64,000 bases of DNA from Dyella sedimenti (lineage in GTDB: Bacteria; Pseudomonadota; Gammaproteobacteria; Xanthomonadales; Rhodanobacteraceae), in NCBI RefSeq assembly GCF_022760995.1, contig NZ_JAKWJO010000003.1, positions 62,001-126,000 on the forward strand, read 5' to 3'. The notes under the pieces are model-generated. The model searched no databases, had not been told where the DNA came from, and saw only the letters and a list, made by a program, of their open reading frames with translations. Shown here piece after piece: positions 1 to 6,861 of the stretch. Both the position numbers and the translations under genes were made by a program. How positions within the stretch are numbered: the first letter of the stretch is position 1; each line of letters begins with the position of its first letter.

Positions 1-242
1 TCGAGCAGCAAAGCGAGGAAGTGAGCGGCATCAACAACCTTCTTACGCTGGATTCCTCCGACCAGTCGCTAGGCCTGTTGTCCCATACCGTGCAGATCGC
101 CAATGCGGACGGCTCGACCACCACGGGCAAGGTCACCGGCATCCAGTACACCAGTAATGGCGTGCAGATGACCATTTCCACCGGTACCAGCAATGTTGTC
201 ACCAATGTCGGTCTGTCCCAGATACAGCTCGTGACCCCTTGA
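1..242 (+). CDS. flgD: Flagellar hook-capping protein FlgD, C-terminal fragment
   Basis: The reading frame is open from the left edge of the window, so only about 80 C-terminal residues are visible; the GTG at 21 is internal. The visible part starts with EQQSEEVSGINNLLTLD and continues into a small beta-rich module (SLGLLSHTVQIANADGSTTT) ending in ..LSQIQLV. This is the layout of the end of short-form FlgD proteins, which scaffold hook assembly. The large Ig-like insert typical of enterobacterial FlgD is not seen in this part. It lies 9 bp upstream of the hook protein gene, in the usual flgD-flgE order. The identification rests on short similarity plus context. Confidence 0.75.
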   Translation, partial: EQQSEEVSGINNLLTLDSSDQSLGLLSHTVQIANADGSTTTGKVTGIQYTSNGVQMTISTGTSNVVTNVGLSQIQLVTP

Positions 243-251
243 GGTGAAGCC

Positions 252-1418
252 ATGTCGAGCATCATGCAGGCGCTATACAACAGTGTTTCGGGGCTTTTCA
301 GCTTTTCGCAGACGCTCAATACCATCAGCAACAACGTGAGCAACATGAACACCCCCGGTTTCCGGGGAAGCGACTCGTTCATGGAAAACGTGCTCGACTC
401 CAATGGGTCGAAAGTGGCCGGTACGGGCTACGACCTCAGCGAGGGGCAAATTGAGCAGACCAGCACCGGTACGGATGTCGCCATCGACGGACAAGGTTTC
501 TTTGTGCTGCAAGATCCCCAGGGGACGACCTATTACACCCGGTCGGGACAATTCCAGTTCAATGAAAAAGGCCAGCTGGTCGATTCCGTCAACCAGTACC
601 TGGTGCTCGGCTACGGGACGGACGGAAGCTACGGTCCCATCGACATCTCCTCGCTGGAAAAGCTGCCGGCCGCAGCCACCACCTCGATTTCCCTGAGCGG
701 CAATATCGATCCGACCAGCCCGTCCGACGACGTGAGCAACGTGACGGTCTATGACGCGCAGGGCAATGCGCATGCGTTGACGGTCTCGCTCACCAGCAAT
801 ACCTCGGTGACTCCCGGCAGCTGGCTGGTCAGCATCACGGATGCGGGAGGAACGGCACTGGGCAGCGGCGAGATCCGCTTCAGCACCGATGGCACCTTGC
901 AACCCGGCTATACGACGTTGACCGCCACCGGCGATTGGGGGCCTTCTCCGCAGACGCTTGCCTTCGATTTCGGCACGGCCGGCGGGTTGTCGGGTGCGAC
1001 CAGCTTCCAGGGCAGCTCATCGACGCTGGCGGCGCAGGTGGAGGATGGCCACGGCGTCGTCGGTCTTTCTTCGCAGTCGTTCGACACCACGGGGACGTTG
1101 CAGTTGACCTATGGCGATGGTGAAACGAAGGCGGGCCCGCAGCTCGCGCTGGCATCCTTCCAGGACGAGTCCAGCCTCCAGATGATTCAGGGCAACCTGT
1201 ATCTGCAACCGCAAACGCAGGTGGCGCAGATCGGCAGGCCCAGTTCGTCCATCTTCGGGAAAATCGATGGGAGCAGCCTGGAAATGTCCAACGTCGACCT
1301 GACGCAGCAACTGGCGGAAATGATCGTCATCCAGCGTGGCTACCAGGCAAGCTCAAGGGTCATGACCGTATCGAGCGACATGCTGCAACAGCTCTACGAT
1401 TCCACGCGGGGCGGATGA
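252..1418 (+). CDS. flgE: Flagellar hook protein FlgE
   Basis: This 388-residue protein would form the flagellar hook joining basal body and filament. The N-terminus has the rod/hook signature (LYNSVSGLFSFSQTLNTISN, then NVSNMNTPGFR). The C-terminus has the matching helix (AEMIVIQRGYQASSRVMTVS, ending LQQLYDSTRGG). Between them lies the FlgE D1/D2 beta region, with a GFFVLQDPQG..YYTRSGQFQF motif near residues 82-105. FlgF and FlgG are about 250 residues long, so the length favours FlgE. GAGGTGA precedes the ATG at a normal distance. The stop overlaps the next start (ATGA), indicating translational coupling to the rotor/export genes, which is an unusual neighbour set for flgE. Confidence 0.93.
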   Translation: MSSIMQALYNSVSGLFSFSQTLNTISNNVSNMNTPGFRGSDSFMENVLDSNGSKVAGTGYDLSEGQIEQTSTGTDVAIDGQGFFVLQDPQGTTYYTRSGQFQFNEKGQLVDSVNQYLVLGYGTDGSYGPIDISSLEKLPAAATTSISLSGNIDPTSPSDDVSNVTVYDAQGNAHALTVSLTSNTSVTPGSWLVSITDAGGTALGSGEIRFSTDGTLQPGYTTLTATGDWGPSPQTLAFDFGTAGGLSGATSFQGSSSTLAAQVEDGHGVVGLSSQSFDTTGTLQLTYGDGETKAGPQLALASFQDESSLQMIQGNLYLQPQTQVAQIGRPSSSIFGKIDGSSLEMSNVDLTQQLAEMIVIQRGYQASSRVMTVSSDMLQQLYDSTRGG

Positions 1419-2170
1419 TGCCAGGGGCTATACGATTTGGCTGGATTGGCGAATCACGCCGGGCGACGTTGTATTCCCTGTTGATGCGCGAAGCATGCGA
1501 GTGGTCCCGCGACTGGTGGATGGCCCATTCCGTGTCGGCCATCGATGTTCGTCCATTGGATGAGTGGCCTGGACCCAAGGGGAAGGGAGCAGACACGGCG
1601 CATCGCCTCGGCGATGGCCTGCTCTGGCTATCCGCCAACGTGGAGGCCGGGGTCCTTGGTGCGTACCTGGCCGGACATCGCGGAGGCGGGAATAGCGTGC
1701 TGGCGGCAAAGGTCGGCGAAAGTGCGCTGGCGGATTTTGCCGATAGGCTGGCGCGCCATTCTGGCGTGGCCGTGCGGGCGATGGATACCGGCGATGACGC
1801 GGGAGAGGGGCGCAAGCTTGAGTTCGGCAGCTACATGGCTGCCGTTTTCCTGGGTGACCACGGTTTCCATCTGGCCATGGACCGCGCCTTGGTCGATGGG
1901 CTGGCGCCGGTCAAGACGCATGCCGGCACTTCGCTGGTTCCCAGGGCAAAGGCCGTCGGTAGCCGCGGCATCCCATTGGAGGCCTGCCTGTCGCTGGGAA
2001 CGACGCCCTTATCGGGTCTCGACGACTTGAAGGTGGGGGAGGTACTGGTTGGTGACTCGGCGCTGGGTGAACCCCTGGCGCTTCGACTCGTGGGTGGTGA
2101 CACCGTGGCCTACGCAACGCTCGGAAGGGATGGCCCGCGGCGTGCGGTCACTCTGATTGAATCTTTTTGA
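1415..2170 (+). CDS. Short FliM/SctQ-like SpoA-domain rotor protein
   Basis: The 251-residue product has a C-terminal SpoA domain at about residues 175-248 (GIPLEACLSLGTTPLSGLDD, then KVGEVLVGD and EPLALRLVGG). Such domains build the cytoplasmic C-ring of flagella and the sorting platform of type III secretion systems. Its position between flgE and fliN is where FliM would be expected. It is about 80 residues shorter than typical FliM and lacks the acidic N-terminal CheY-binding segment. In length and single-SpoA layout it looks more like SctQ/HrcQ. It overlaps flgE by 4 nt. I infer that it is the FliM equivalent of a divergent flagellum, perhaps without chemotactic switching. The SpoA call is fairly safe; the exact name is not. 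Confidence 0.7.
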   Translation: MMPGAIRFGWIGESRRATLYSLLMREACEWSRDWWMAHSVSAIDVRPLDEWPGPKGKGADTAHRLGDGLLWLSANVEAGVLGAYLAGHRGGGNSVLAAKVGESALADFADRLARHSGVAVRAMDTGDDAGEGRKLEFGSYMAAVFLGDHGFHLAMDRALVDGLAPVKTHAGTSLVPRAKAVGSRGIPLEACLSLGTTPLSGLDDLKVGEVLVGDSALGEPLALRLVGGDTVAYATLGRDGPRRAVTLIESF

Positions 2171-2186
2171 AAGACGGAAGTTTTCT

Positions 2187-2489
2187 ATGAATGACATCGT
2201 CGAGGATCTGGAACTTTCCCCCGTGGCACGGGAGGCGAGGGACGGCAGCCCACTGGTCAAGCGCAACCTGTCCCTGCTTGGCCATGTCAACGTCAAGCTT
2301 GACGTGGTCGTCGGCCAGGTGGGAGTGTCGATCGATCAGCTGTTTTCCTTGGCCAAGGGAGAGGTGCTGGCCCTGGATGCGGAACTGGATGAGCCAGTAA
2401 AGGTCCGGCTGGACGGCAAGACGATCGCATTGGGTCACCTGGTAGCCGTCGGCGACCATTTCGGCATCAAGATATCGGAGATTCTCTGA
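2187..2489 (+). CDS. fliN: Flagellar motor switch protein FliN
   Basis: This 100-residue protein is almost entirely one SpoA domain: LLGHVNVKLDVVVGQVGVSI, then QLFSLAKGEVLALDAEL, then HLVAVGDHFGIKISEIL. It matches the length and order of FliN, which forms the base of the C-ring with FliM. I chose the ATG at 2187 over the in-frame TTG at 2157 because GGAAG sits 6 nt upstream and the TTG lies inside the previous gene. The stop overlaps the start of fliO by one base. FliN and the SpoA protein before it would together form the rotor ring. Confidence 0.9.
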   Translation: MNDIVEDLELSPVAREARDGSPLVKRNLSLLGHVNVKLDVVVGQVGVSIDQLFSLAKGEVLALDAELDEPVKVRLDGKTIALGHLVAVGDHFGIKISEIL

Positions 2490-2881
2490 TGTCCTGGACG
2501 GATGCCATCGGGCAGGCCGCCCTGGGCGTGGCCTCTCCCGCAACCGTGGGCATCCCTTTCCGAACGGACTCAGCGGTAGCGGCGGACCGGCTCCTGTTCG
2601 CCATGCTGGGTGTCTCATTGGTGCTCGTGGCTGTGTTGGTGGCGCTGTATGTGGCCAAACGCCGTGGGTGGCTCAAGGGAATGATGCCTGCCGGCCTCGG
2701 GCGGAAGGACGATCCGGAGCCCCTGGTCTTGCGCGCCGCCAAACGCATCAGTGCCTCCACCTCCGTTTACGTCCTGGCCAGTGGCGATCGCGAGTTCCTG
2801 GTGGTGGAATCGGCGCGTGGTGTGACGTCGCAGATCCGGCTCCTGGGGTGTCATGGCGATTCACGGGGAGATCTGCCATGA
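2489..2881 (+). CDS. fliO: Flagellar biosynthetic protein FliO
   Basis: The 130-residue protein has a single membrane helix at about residues 35-56 (LLFAMLGVSLVLVAVLVALY), followed by a basic segment (AKRRGWLKG). A small cytoplasmic domain follows, with the pattern SASTSVYVLASGDREFLVVE. This is the normal architecture of FliO, which helps assemble the FliP export-gate ring. FliO sequences diverge strongly, so the call leans on the fliN-fliO-fliP order. Its start overlaps the fliN stop and its stop overlaps the fliP start, so translation is probably coupled. Confidence 0.82.
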   Translation: MSWTDAIGQAALGVASPATVGIPFRTDSAVAADRLLFAMLGVSLVLVAVLVALYVAKRRGWLKGMMPAGLGRKDDPEPLVLRAAKRISASTSVYVLASGDREFLVVESARGVTSQIRLLGCHGDSRGDLP

Positions 2882-3615
2882 CATGGCGCTCCTTGGGTGC
2901 GGTTGCCAGTGGGCTGGCCTGCATGGTGGTTTGTGCCAGGGCGAATAGCGAGCCCGTCGCCAACCTGCTTGGTGGCCTTGCCAATGACGATTATTCGTCC
3001 ATCCTCCGTTCCTTCCTGCTCCTGTCGGCGCTGGCATTTCTTCCATTGCTGGTGATTGCGCTGACCAGCTTCACGCGCATCATCGTGGTGCTTTCGCTGC
3101 TGCGCAGCGCGCTGGGACTCCAGCAGACGCCGCCCAACAGCGTGCTTCTCACCCTGGCCCTGTTCCTGACCCTTTTCTCGATGAATCCGGTGTTCGAGGC
3201 GGTCAGGCAGTCAGCCATCGCGCCTTACAGCCGCCATGAGATTTCCGCGGAAACGGCGGTGGGTAAGGGGTTCGAGCCATTCAAGCAGTTCATGGTGCGC
3301 CAGACCAGGGAGCAGGATCTGCTGGCCGTGGTGCGCATGGCCAAGTTGCCCGCCCCAAGGACGGTGGACGATATCGGCGCACTGCAGCTCATCCCTGCTT
3401 TCATGCTCAGCGAACTGCGTACGGCATTCCAGATCGGCTTCGTGGTTTTCTTGCCGTTCCTGCTGATCGACCTGGTCGTGGCGGCGATCCTGATGGCCCT
3501 GGGCATGATCATGCTGCCTCCCACGACCATCAGCCTGCCGCTCAAGATTCTCCTGTTTCTTCTGGTCAATGGCTGGACGCTGCTCGCCCAGGCGCTGATC
3601 GGCAGTTACCACTGA
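2878..3615 (+). CDS. fliP: Flagellar export gate protein FliP
   Basis: The 245-residue membrane protein begins with a cleavable signal-like segment (ATG at 2878, overlapping fliO by 4 nt). It carries the highly conserved core FLPLLVIALTSFTRIIVVLS and GLQQTPPNSVLLTLALFLTL. A periplasmic stretch follows, then LSELRTAFQIGFVVFLPFLL and the C-terminal helices with GMIMLPPTTISLPLKI. FliP forms the core of the flagellar type III export gate. The gate genes fliQ, fliR and flhB that usually follow are absent here, so they must be elsewhere. An in-frame frame extends further upstream but lies inside fliO and is not needed. Confidence 0.95.
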   Translation: MTWRSLGAVASGLACMVVCARANSEPVANLLGGLANDDYSSILRSFLLLSALAFLPLLVIALTSFTRIIVVLSLLRSALGLQQTPPNSVLLTLALFLTLFSMNPVFEAVRQSAIAPYSRHEISAETAVGKGFEPFKQFMVRQTREQDLLAVVRMAKLPAPRTVDDIGALQLIPAFMLSELRTAFQIGFVVFLPFLLIDLVVAAILMALGMIMLPPTTISLPLKILLFLLVNGWTLLAQALIGSYH

Positions 3616-3638
3616 CGGCGGGCGAGACAGCGTTGGAG

Positions 3639-4331
3639 ATGGAGGAGTCCGCCCTGTGGGACTTGTGGCGAAACCAGCGCGACGCCGCTGCCAGGGAGAA
3701 ATTGATCGCACGATATTCCGCCTGGGCTCGCCAGGTGGCTCGCGGGGTGTACCGCCGCATCTACGCCCTCGGAGATGCCTGGGAGGACTGTGCACAGAAT
3801 GCGCTCATCGGTTTGATCGAAGCCATCGATCGCTTTGACCCGACCCGGGGCATCGACTTTGAACCCTATGCAAGGCATCGCGTGAGGGGCGCGGTTTTCA
3901 ATGGCTTGCGGCAGTTGCGCGAAAACCTGGCCCAGGGGGCGGTCAGGAATGAAGCGCAGGTGGCCCGGGAGCGCATCGAGTCGCTGCAGGAGGAGAGGGA
4001 CGGTGATCCTGTCGAGGCGTTCGTGGCCACCACTATCGGACTTGGCCTCGGGTTTCTCCTGGATGTCCAATCCTTGCCGGACCCGTCGGCCCAATCGGAC
4101 GTCTATTCGACGGCCGAGCGTGCGCAAGCCGAGGCGGATCTGTCACGGAGCGTCGAAGCCCTTCCCGACAGGGAGCGCCTGGTGCTGACGCTCCATTACT
4201 ACCACCATGTGCCCTTCGTACACATTGCGGAGCAGCTGGGTGTCACCAAGGGTCGGGTTTCGCAACTGCACAAGCGAGCCCTGGACCGGTTGCGGGAACG
4301 CCTGCAGGAGCACTGGGTGACGGCGGCCTAG
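3639..4331 (+). CDS. FliA-like (sigma-28 family) RNA polymerase sigma factor
   Basis: The 230-residue product has sigma region 2 at about residues 23-93 (ALIGLIEAIDRFDPTRGIDF, ARHRVRGAVFNGL). Region 4 lies at about 172-224 (ALPDRERLVLTLHYY, then GVTKGRVSQLHKRALDRLRE). The segment between them is rich in D, E, Q and G (for example ATTIGLGLGFLLDVQ) and does not show the usual region 3 of FliA. As the last gene of the flagellar operon it probably directs late genes of this flagellum, as FliA or LafS do. A TTG at 3633 is an alternative start; neither start has a clear ribosome site. The MFS gene converges on it 17 bp downstream. Confidence 0.8.
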   Translation: MEESALWDLWRNQRDAAAREKLIARYSAWARQVARGVYRRIYALGDAWEDCAQNALIGLIEAIDRFDPTRGIDFEPYARHRVRGAVFNGLRQLRENLAQGAVRNEAQVARERIESLQEERDGDPVEAFVATTIGLGLGFLLDVQSLPDPSAQSDVYSTAERAQAEADLSRSVEALPDRERLVLTLHYYHHVPFVHIAEQLGVTKGRVSQLHKRALDRLRERLQEHWVTAA

Positions 4332-4348
4332 CCCCCCGTGGCCATCCG

Positions 4349-5542
4349 TCATTCGCTTGTACGAACGGCGCGCGCCGGACGCCAATGCATCAGGCTCATG
4401 GCCAGCGCTCCTATCGGAAGCATGCCGCCGAGCACCGACACGCCCGGCCAGCCGTATTGCCGCCAGGCCCAGGAGGCGGCGAACGAGCCGATGGCGCCGC
4501 CGACGAACATCGTTGTCATGAACAGCGTGTTGAGGCGGCTCTTGTATTCGGGGTGGAGTCCGTAGATCAGGTGCTGGTGGGAGACCAGGGCGGCCTGCAC
4601 GCCGAAGTCCAGCACGATCACGCCGGCGATCAGTCCCCATAGGCCGGGCAGAGCGGCGAAGATCGCCCAGGCCAGGATCGTCGCGGCCGCGCCCAGCGCG
4701 ATGATCGGCGCGGGCCCCCTGCGGTCGGCGACGCGCCCGGCGACCGGCGCCATGGCCACGCCGACGGCGCCCACCACGCCGAACAGGCCCGCCACCGCCG
4801 CGCCCAGGTTCAGCGGCGGCTGGGCGAGACGAAGCGCGAGAATGGTCCAGAACGTGGAGAACGAGCCGAACAGCAGGGCCTGGGTCATGGCCGCGCGCCG
4901 GAGCACCGGTTCGCCGGTCCAGAGTTTGACGAGCGAAGCCATCAGCTCGCGATAGCGCAGCGGATGGCGGGGGCGGTGCTCGGGCAGGGAGCGGCCCATG
5001 AGGATGGCGCCCATGACCGCAATGGGAACCGCGAGCCAGAACATCGAGCGCCATCCCGCGGCCGTGGAGATCAGGCCGGCGAGCGTGCGGCTGAGCAGGA
5101 TGCCGGTCAGCAGGCCGCTCATCACGCTGCCGATGGCCGAGCCGCGTTTCTCCGGCGGGGCGAGAACGGCCGCGAACGGCACGATCTGCTGCGCGACGGT
5201 GGCGGTGGCGCCGACCAGCACCGACGCCACCGCCAAGGCAGCCAACCCCGGGGCCATGGCCGCCAGCACGAGGGACGCGGCCAGCACGAGGAACTGCACC
5301 ACGATCAGCCGGCGACGTTCGAGCATGTCGCCCAGGGGCAGCAGGAACAGCAGGCCCGCGGCGTAGCCCAATTGCGTGAGCGTGGGAATCCAGCCACTGA
5401 CGCGCGCATCGCCCAGGCCATGGCTCATGAGGCCAAGCATGGGCTGGTTGTAGTAGATGTTGGCGACGGCCAGGCCGGCCGCCAGGGCCATGGCGAAAAG
5501 CCTGCGCCTGGACAGGACGGGAGAAGGCGTGCGGCTGGCCAT
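4349..5542 (-). CDS. MFS transporter, 12-TM exporter type
   Basis: The 397-residue protein is rich in hydrophobic helices throughout. It carries MFS motifs: ANIYYNQPMLGLM in the first helix region, FLLPLGDMLERRRLI after TM2, and GPAPIIALGAAATILAW in the second half. The NIYYNQP motif is typical of proteobacterial drug-exporter-like MFS proteins of the YgaY type. The substrate is unknown. It is divergent from the alcohol dehydrogenase gene at 5809 and convergent with the sigma gene. The chosen ATG (MASRTPSP) has no strong Shine-Dalgarno sequence, but the upstream frame lacks transporter character. Confidence 0.85.
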   Translation of the reverse strand: MASRTPSPVLSRRRLFAMALAAGLAVANIYYNQPMLGLMSHGLGDARVSGWIPTLTQLGYAAGLLFLLPLGDMLERRRLIVVQFLVLAASLVLAAMAPGLAALAVASVLVGATATVAQQIVPFAAVLAPPEKRGSAIGSVMSGLLTGILLSRTLAGLISTAAGWRSMFWLAVPIAVMGAILMGRSLPEHRPRHPLRYRELMASLVKLWTGEPVLRRAAMTQALLFGSFSTFWTILALRLAQPPLNLGAAVAGLFGVVGAVGVAMAPVAGRVADRRGPAPIIALGAAATILAWAIFAALPGLWGLIAGVIVLDFGVQAALVSHQHLIYGLHPEYKSRLNTLFMTTMFVGGAIGSFAASWAWRQYGWPGVSVLGGMLPIGALAMSLMHWRPARAVRTSE

Positions 5543-5639
5543 GGGAGGAATCCGGTGGAGAAGGGGAAAGAATGGGAGCGCGGAGCGTAGGGCATGGGTC
5601 TTATGGTGGCTATCCGGAAATTTGCAATTCAGCGCCAAG

Positions 5640-5663
5640 TGTAGGGGCGCACCCTGCGCGACC
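5640..5663. repeat. Degenerate REP-like element
   Basis: The segment GGGGCGCACCCTGCGCGACC matches, with small changes, the repeat GGGAGCGCACCCTGTGCGC found elsewhere in the window. It is followed within 50 bp by an inverted CCGCGGAGC..GCTCCGTGG pair, as in the copy at 42602. It sits between two divergent genes, so it may lie in or near their promoters. The rest of the 266-bp intergenic stretch shows an 8-bp GC hairpin at 5725-5751 but no clear promoter. Confidence 0.55.
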
Positions 5664-5808
5664 GCGGAGCATAGGTTTGCCGCTCCGTGGTGGTCGCTAA
5701 CAGGCTCCAAGTCTTTCGAGAAAAGCCGGCGGTTTCGTCCAAGCCGCCGGCCTGGCGCTTCATCGATGCTTGGATGGGCTGCGCAGTCACGCGGACGGGA
5801 GGTGGAGG

Positions 5809-6825
5809 ATGGATGGCACGACCTATCGGGCGGTGCAGGCGGTTGCGCCGGGACGGCTGGAACTGACGGAGAAACCTCTCCAGGCACCCGGGCCGGGCAT
5901 GGTCCGCCTTCGCGTGGAGGCGTGCGGCGTCTGCCATTCCGACGCGGGTACGGTCGAGGGCGTTTTCCCGATCCAGTGGCCCCGTGTGCCAGGCCACGAA
6001 GCCATTGGCCGGATCGATGCCCTAGGCGACGGTGTGCAGGGATGGTCGCTGGGACAACGCGTCGGCGTGGGCTTCCTTGCCGGCCCTTGCGGTTATTGCG
6101 AGAGCTGTCGCAGCGGCGACCTGGTGAACTGCCGGAACCAGTCTTACACGGGCATCCATGTGGACGGCGGCTACGCCGACGTGATGCTGGCCAAGGCCAG
6201 CGGGCTGGTGCGGATTCCCGAGGCCCTGGCCGCTGTCGACGCGGCGCCGCTGCTGTGCGCGGGCCTGACAACCTTCAGCGCGCTGCGGAACTCGCCCGCG
6301 CGGGCCGGGGACCTGGTCGCGGTGCTGGGCATCGGGGGCCTGGGCCATCTGGGCGTGCAATACGCCAGGCATATGGGTTTCGAAGTGGTGGCGATCGCGC
6401 GTGGCCAGGACAAGGCGGCGTTGGCCAGGCAGTTGGGCGCGCACCACTACATCGACAGTGCCGCCGGGGATCCGGCAGCGGCGCTGCAGGCGCTCGGTGG
6501 CGCCAAGGTCATCCTGGTTACCGCATCCGCCGGCAGGACGACGACCGATGCCTTCAGGGGCTTGCGGCCGGGCGGCGTATCGGTCGTCGTCGGCGTCGGG
6601 GACCAGCCCGTCGAAGTGCCGAGCGTCGAGCTCGTGCTCGGCAGCCGTAGGCTTGAAGGCTCCCTGACGGGGACGCCGGCGGCTGGCGATGCCACGCTCC
6701 GCTTCAGTGCGTTGAGTGGCGTATCGGCCATGATCGAGACCATGCCCTTGGAGAAGGCGCCGGAAGCGTACGCGAAAATGATGGCGGGCAAGGCGCGCTT
6801 CCGCATGGTGCTGGTCATGGCATAG
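5809..6825 (+). CDS. Zinc-dependent alcohol dehydrogenase
   Basis: The 338-residue medium-chain dehydrogenase/reductase has catalytic zinc ligands in ACGVCHSDAG (Cys and Asp near residue 40) and the GHEAIG motif. Structural zinc cysteines follow in CGYCESCRSGDLVNC. The NAD(P)-binding motif is VLGIGGLGHLGVQYAR (about residues 170-185). The pattern is that of AdhA/AdhP-type alcohol dehydrogenases, which interconvert alcohols and aldehydes; the substrate is unknown. A strong GGAGGTGGAGG lies just before the ATG at 5809; an upstream in-frame start at 5770 lacks this support. It is divergent from the MFS gene and its 3' end faces the M61 peptidase gene. Confidence 0.92.
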   Translation: MDGTTYRAVQAVAPGRLELTEKPLQAPGPGMVRLRVEACGVCHSDAGTVEGVFPIQWPRVPGHEAIGRIDALGDGVQGWSLGQRVGVGFLAGPCGYCESCRSGDLVNCRNQSYTGIHVDGGYADVMLAKASGLVRIPEALAAVDAAPLLCAGLTTFSALRNSPARAGDLVAVLGIGGLGHLGVQYARHMGFEVVAIARGQDKAALARQLGAHHYIDSAAGDPAAALQALGGAKVILVTASAGRTTTDAFRGLRPGGVSVVVGVGDQPVEVPSVELVLGSRRLEGSLTGTPAAGDATLRFSALSGVSAMIETMPLEKAPEAYAKMMAGKARFRMVLVMA

Positions 6826-6861
6826 CGGGCGTCGCATGAAGGCCGCCGTCGTGTCACGGGA

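Noticed and set aside
1415..3615. SpoA protein, FliN, FliO and FliP as part of an injectisome (type III secretion)
   Set aside because: The adjacent hook genes flgD and flgE and the FliA-like sigma factor mark a flagellum. No secretin, needle or translocon gene is present.
5725..5751. GC hairpin upstream of the alcohol dehydrogenase as a terminator
   Set aside because: It lies between divergent starts, has no T-run, and no transcript is expected to end there.
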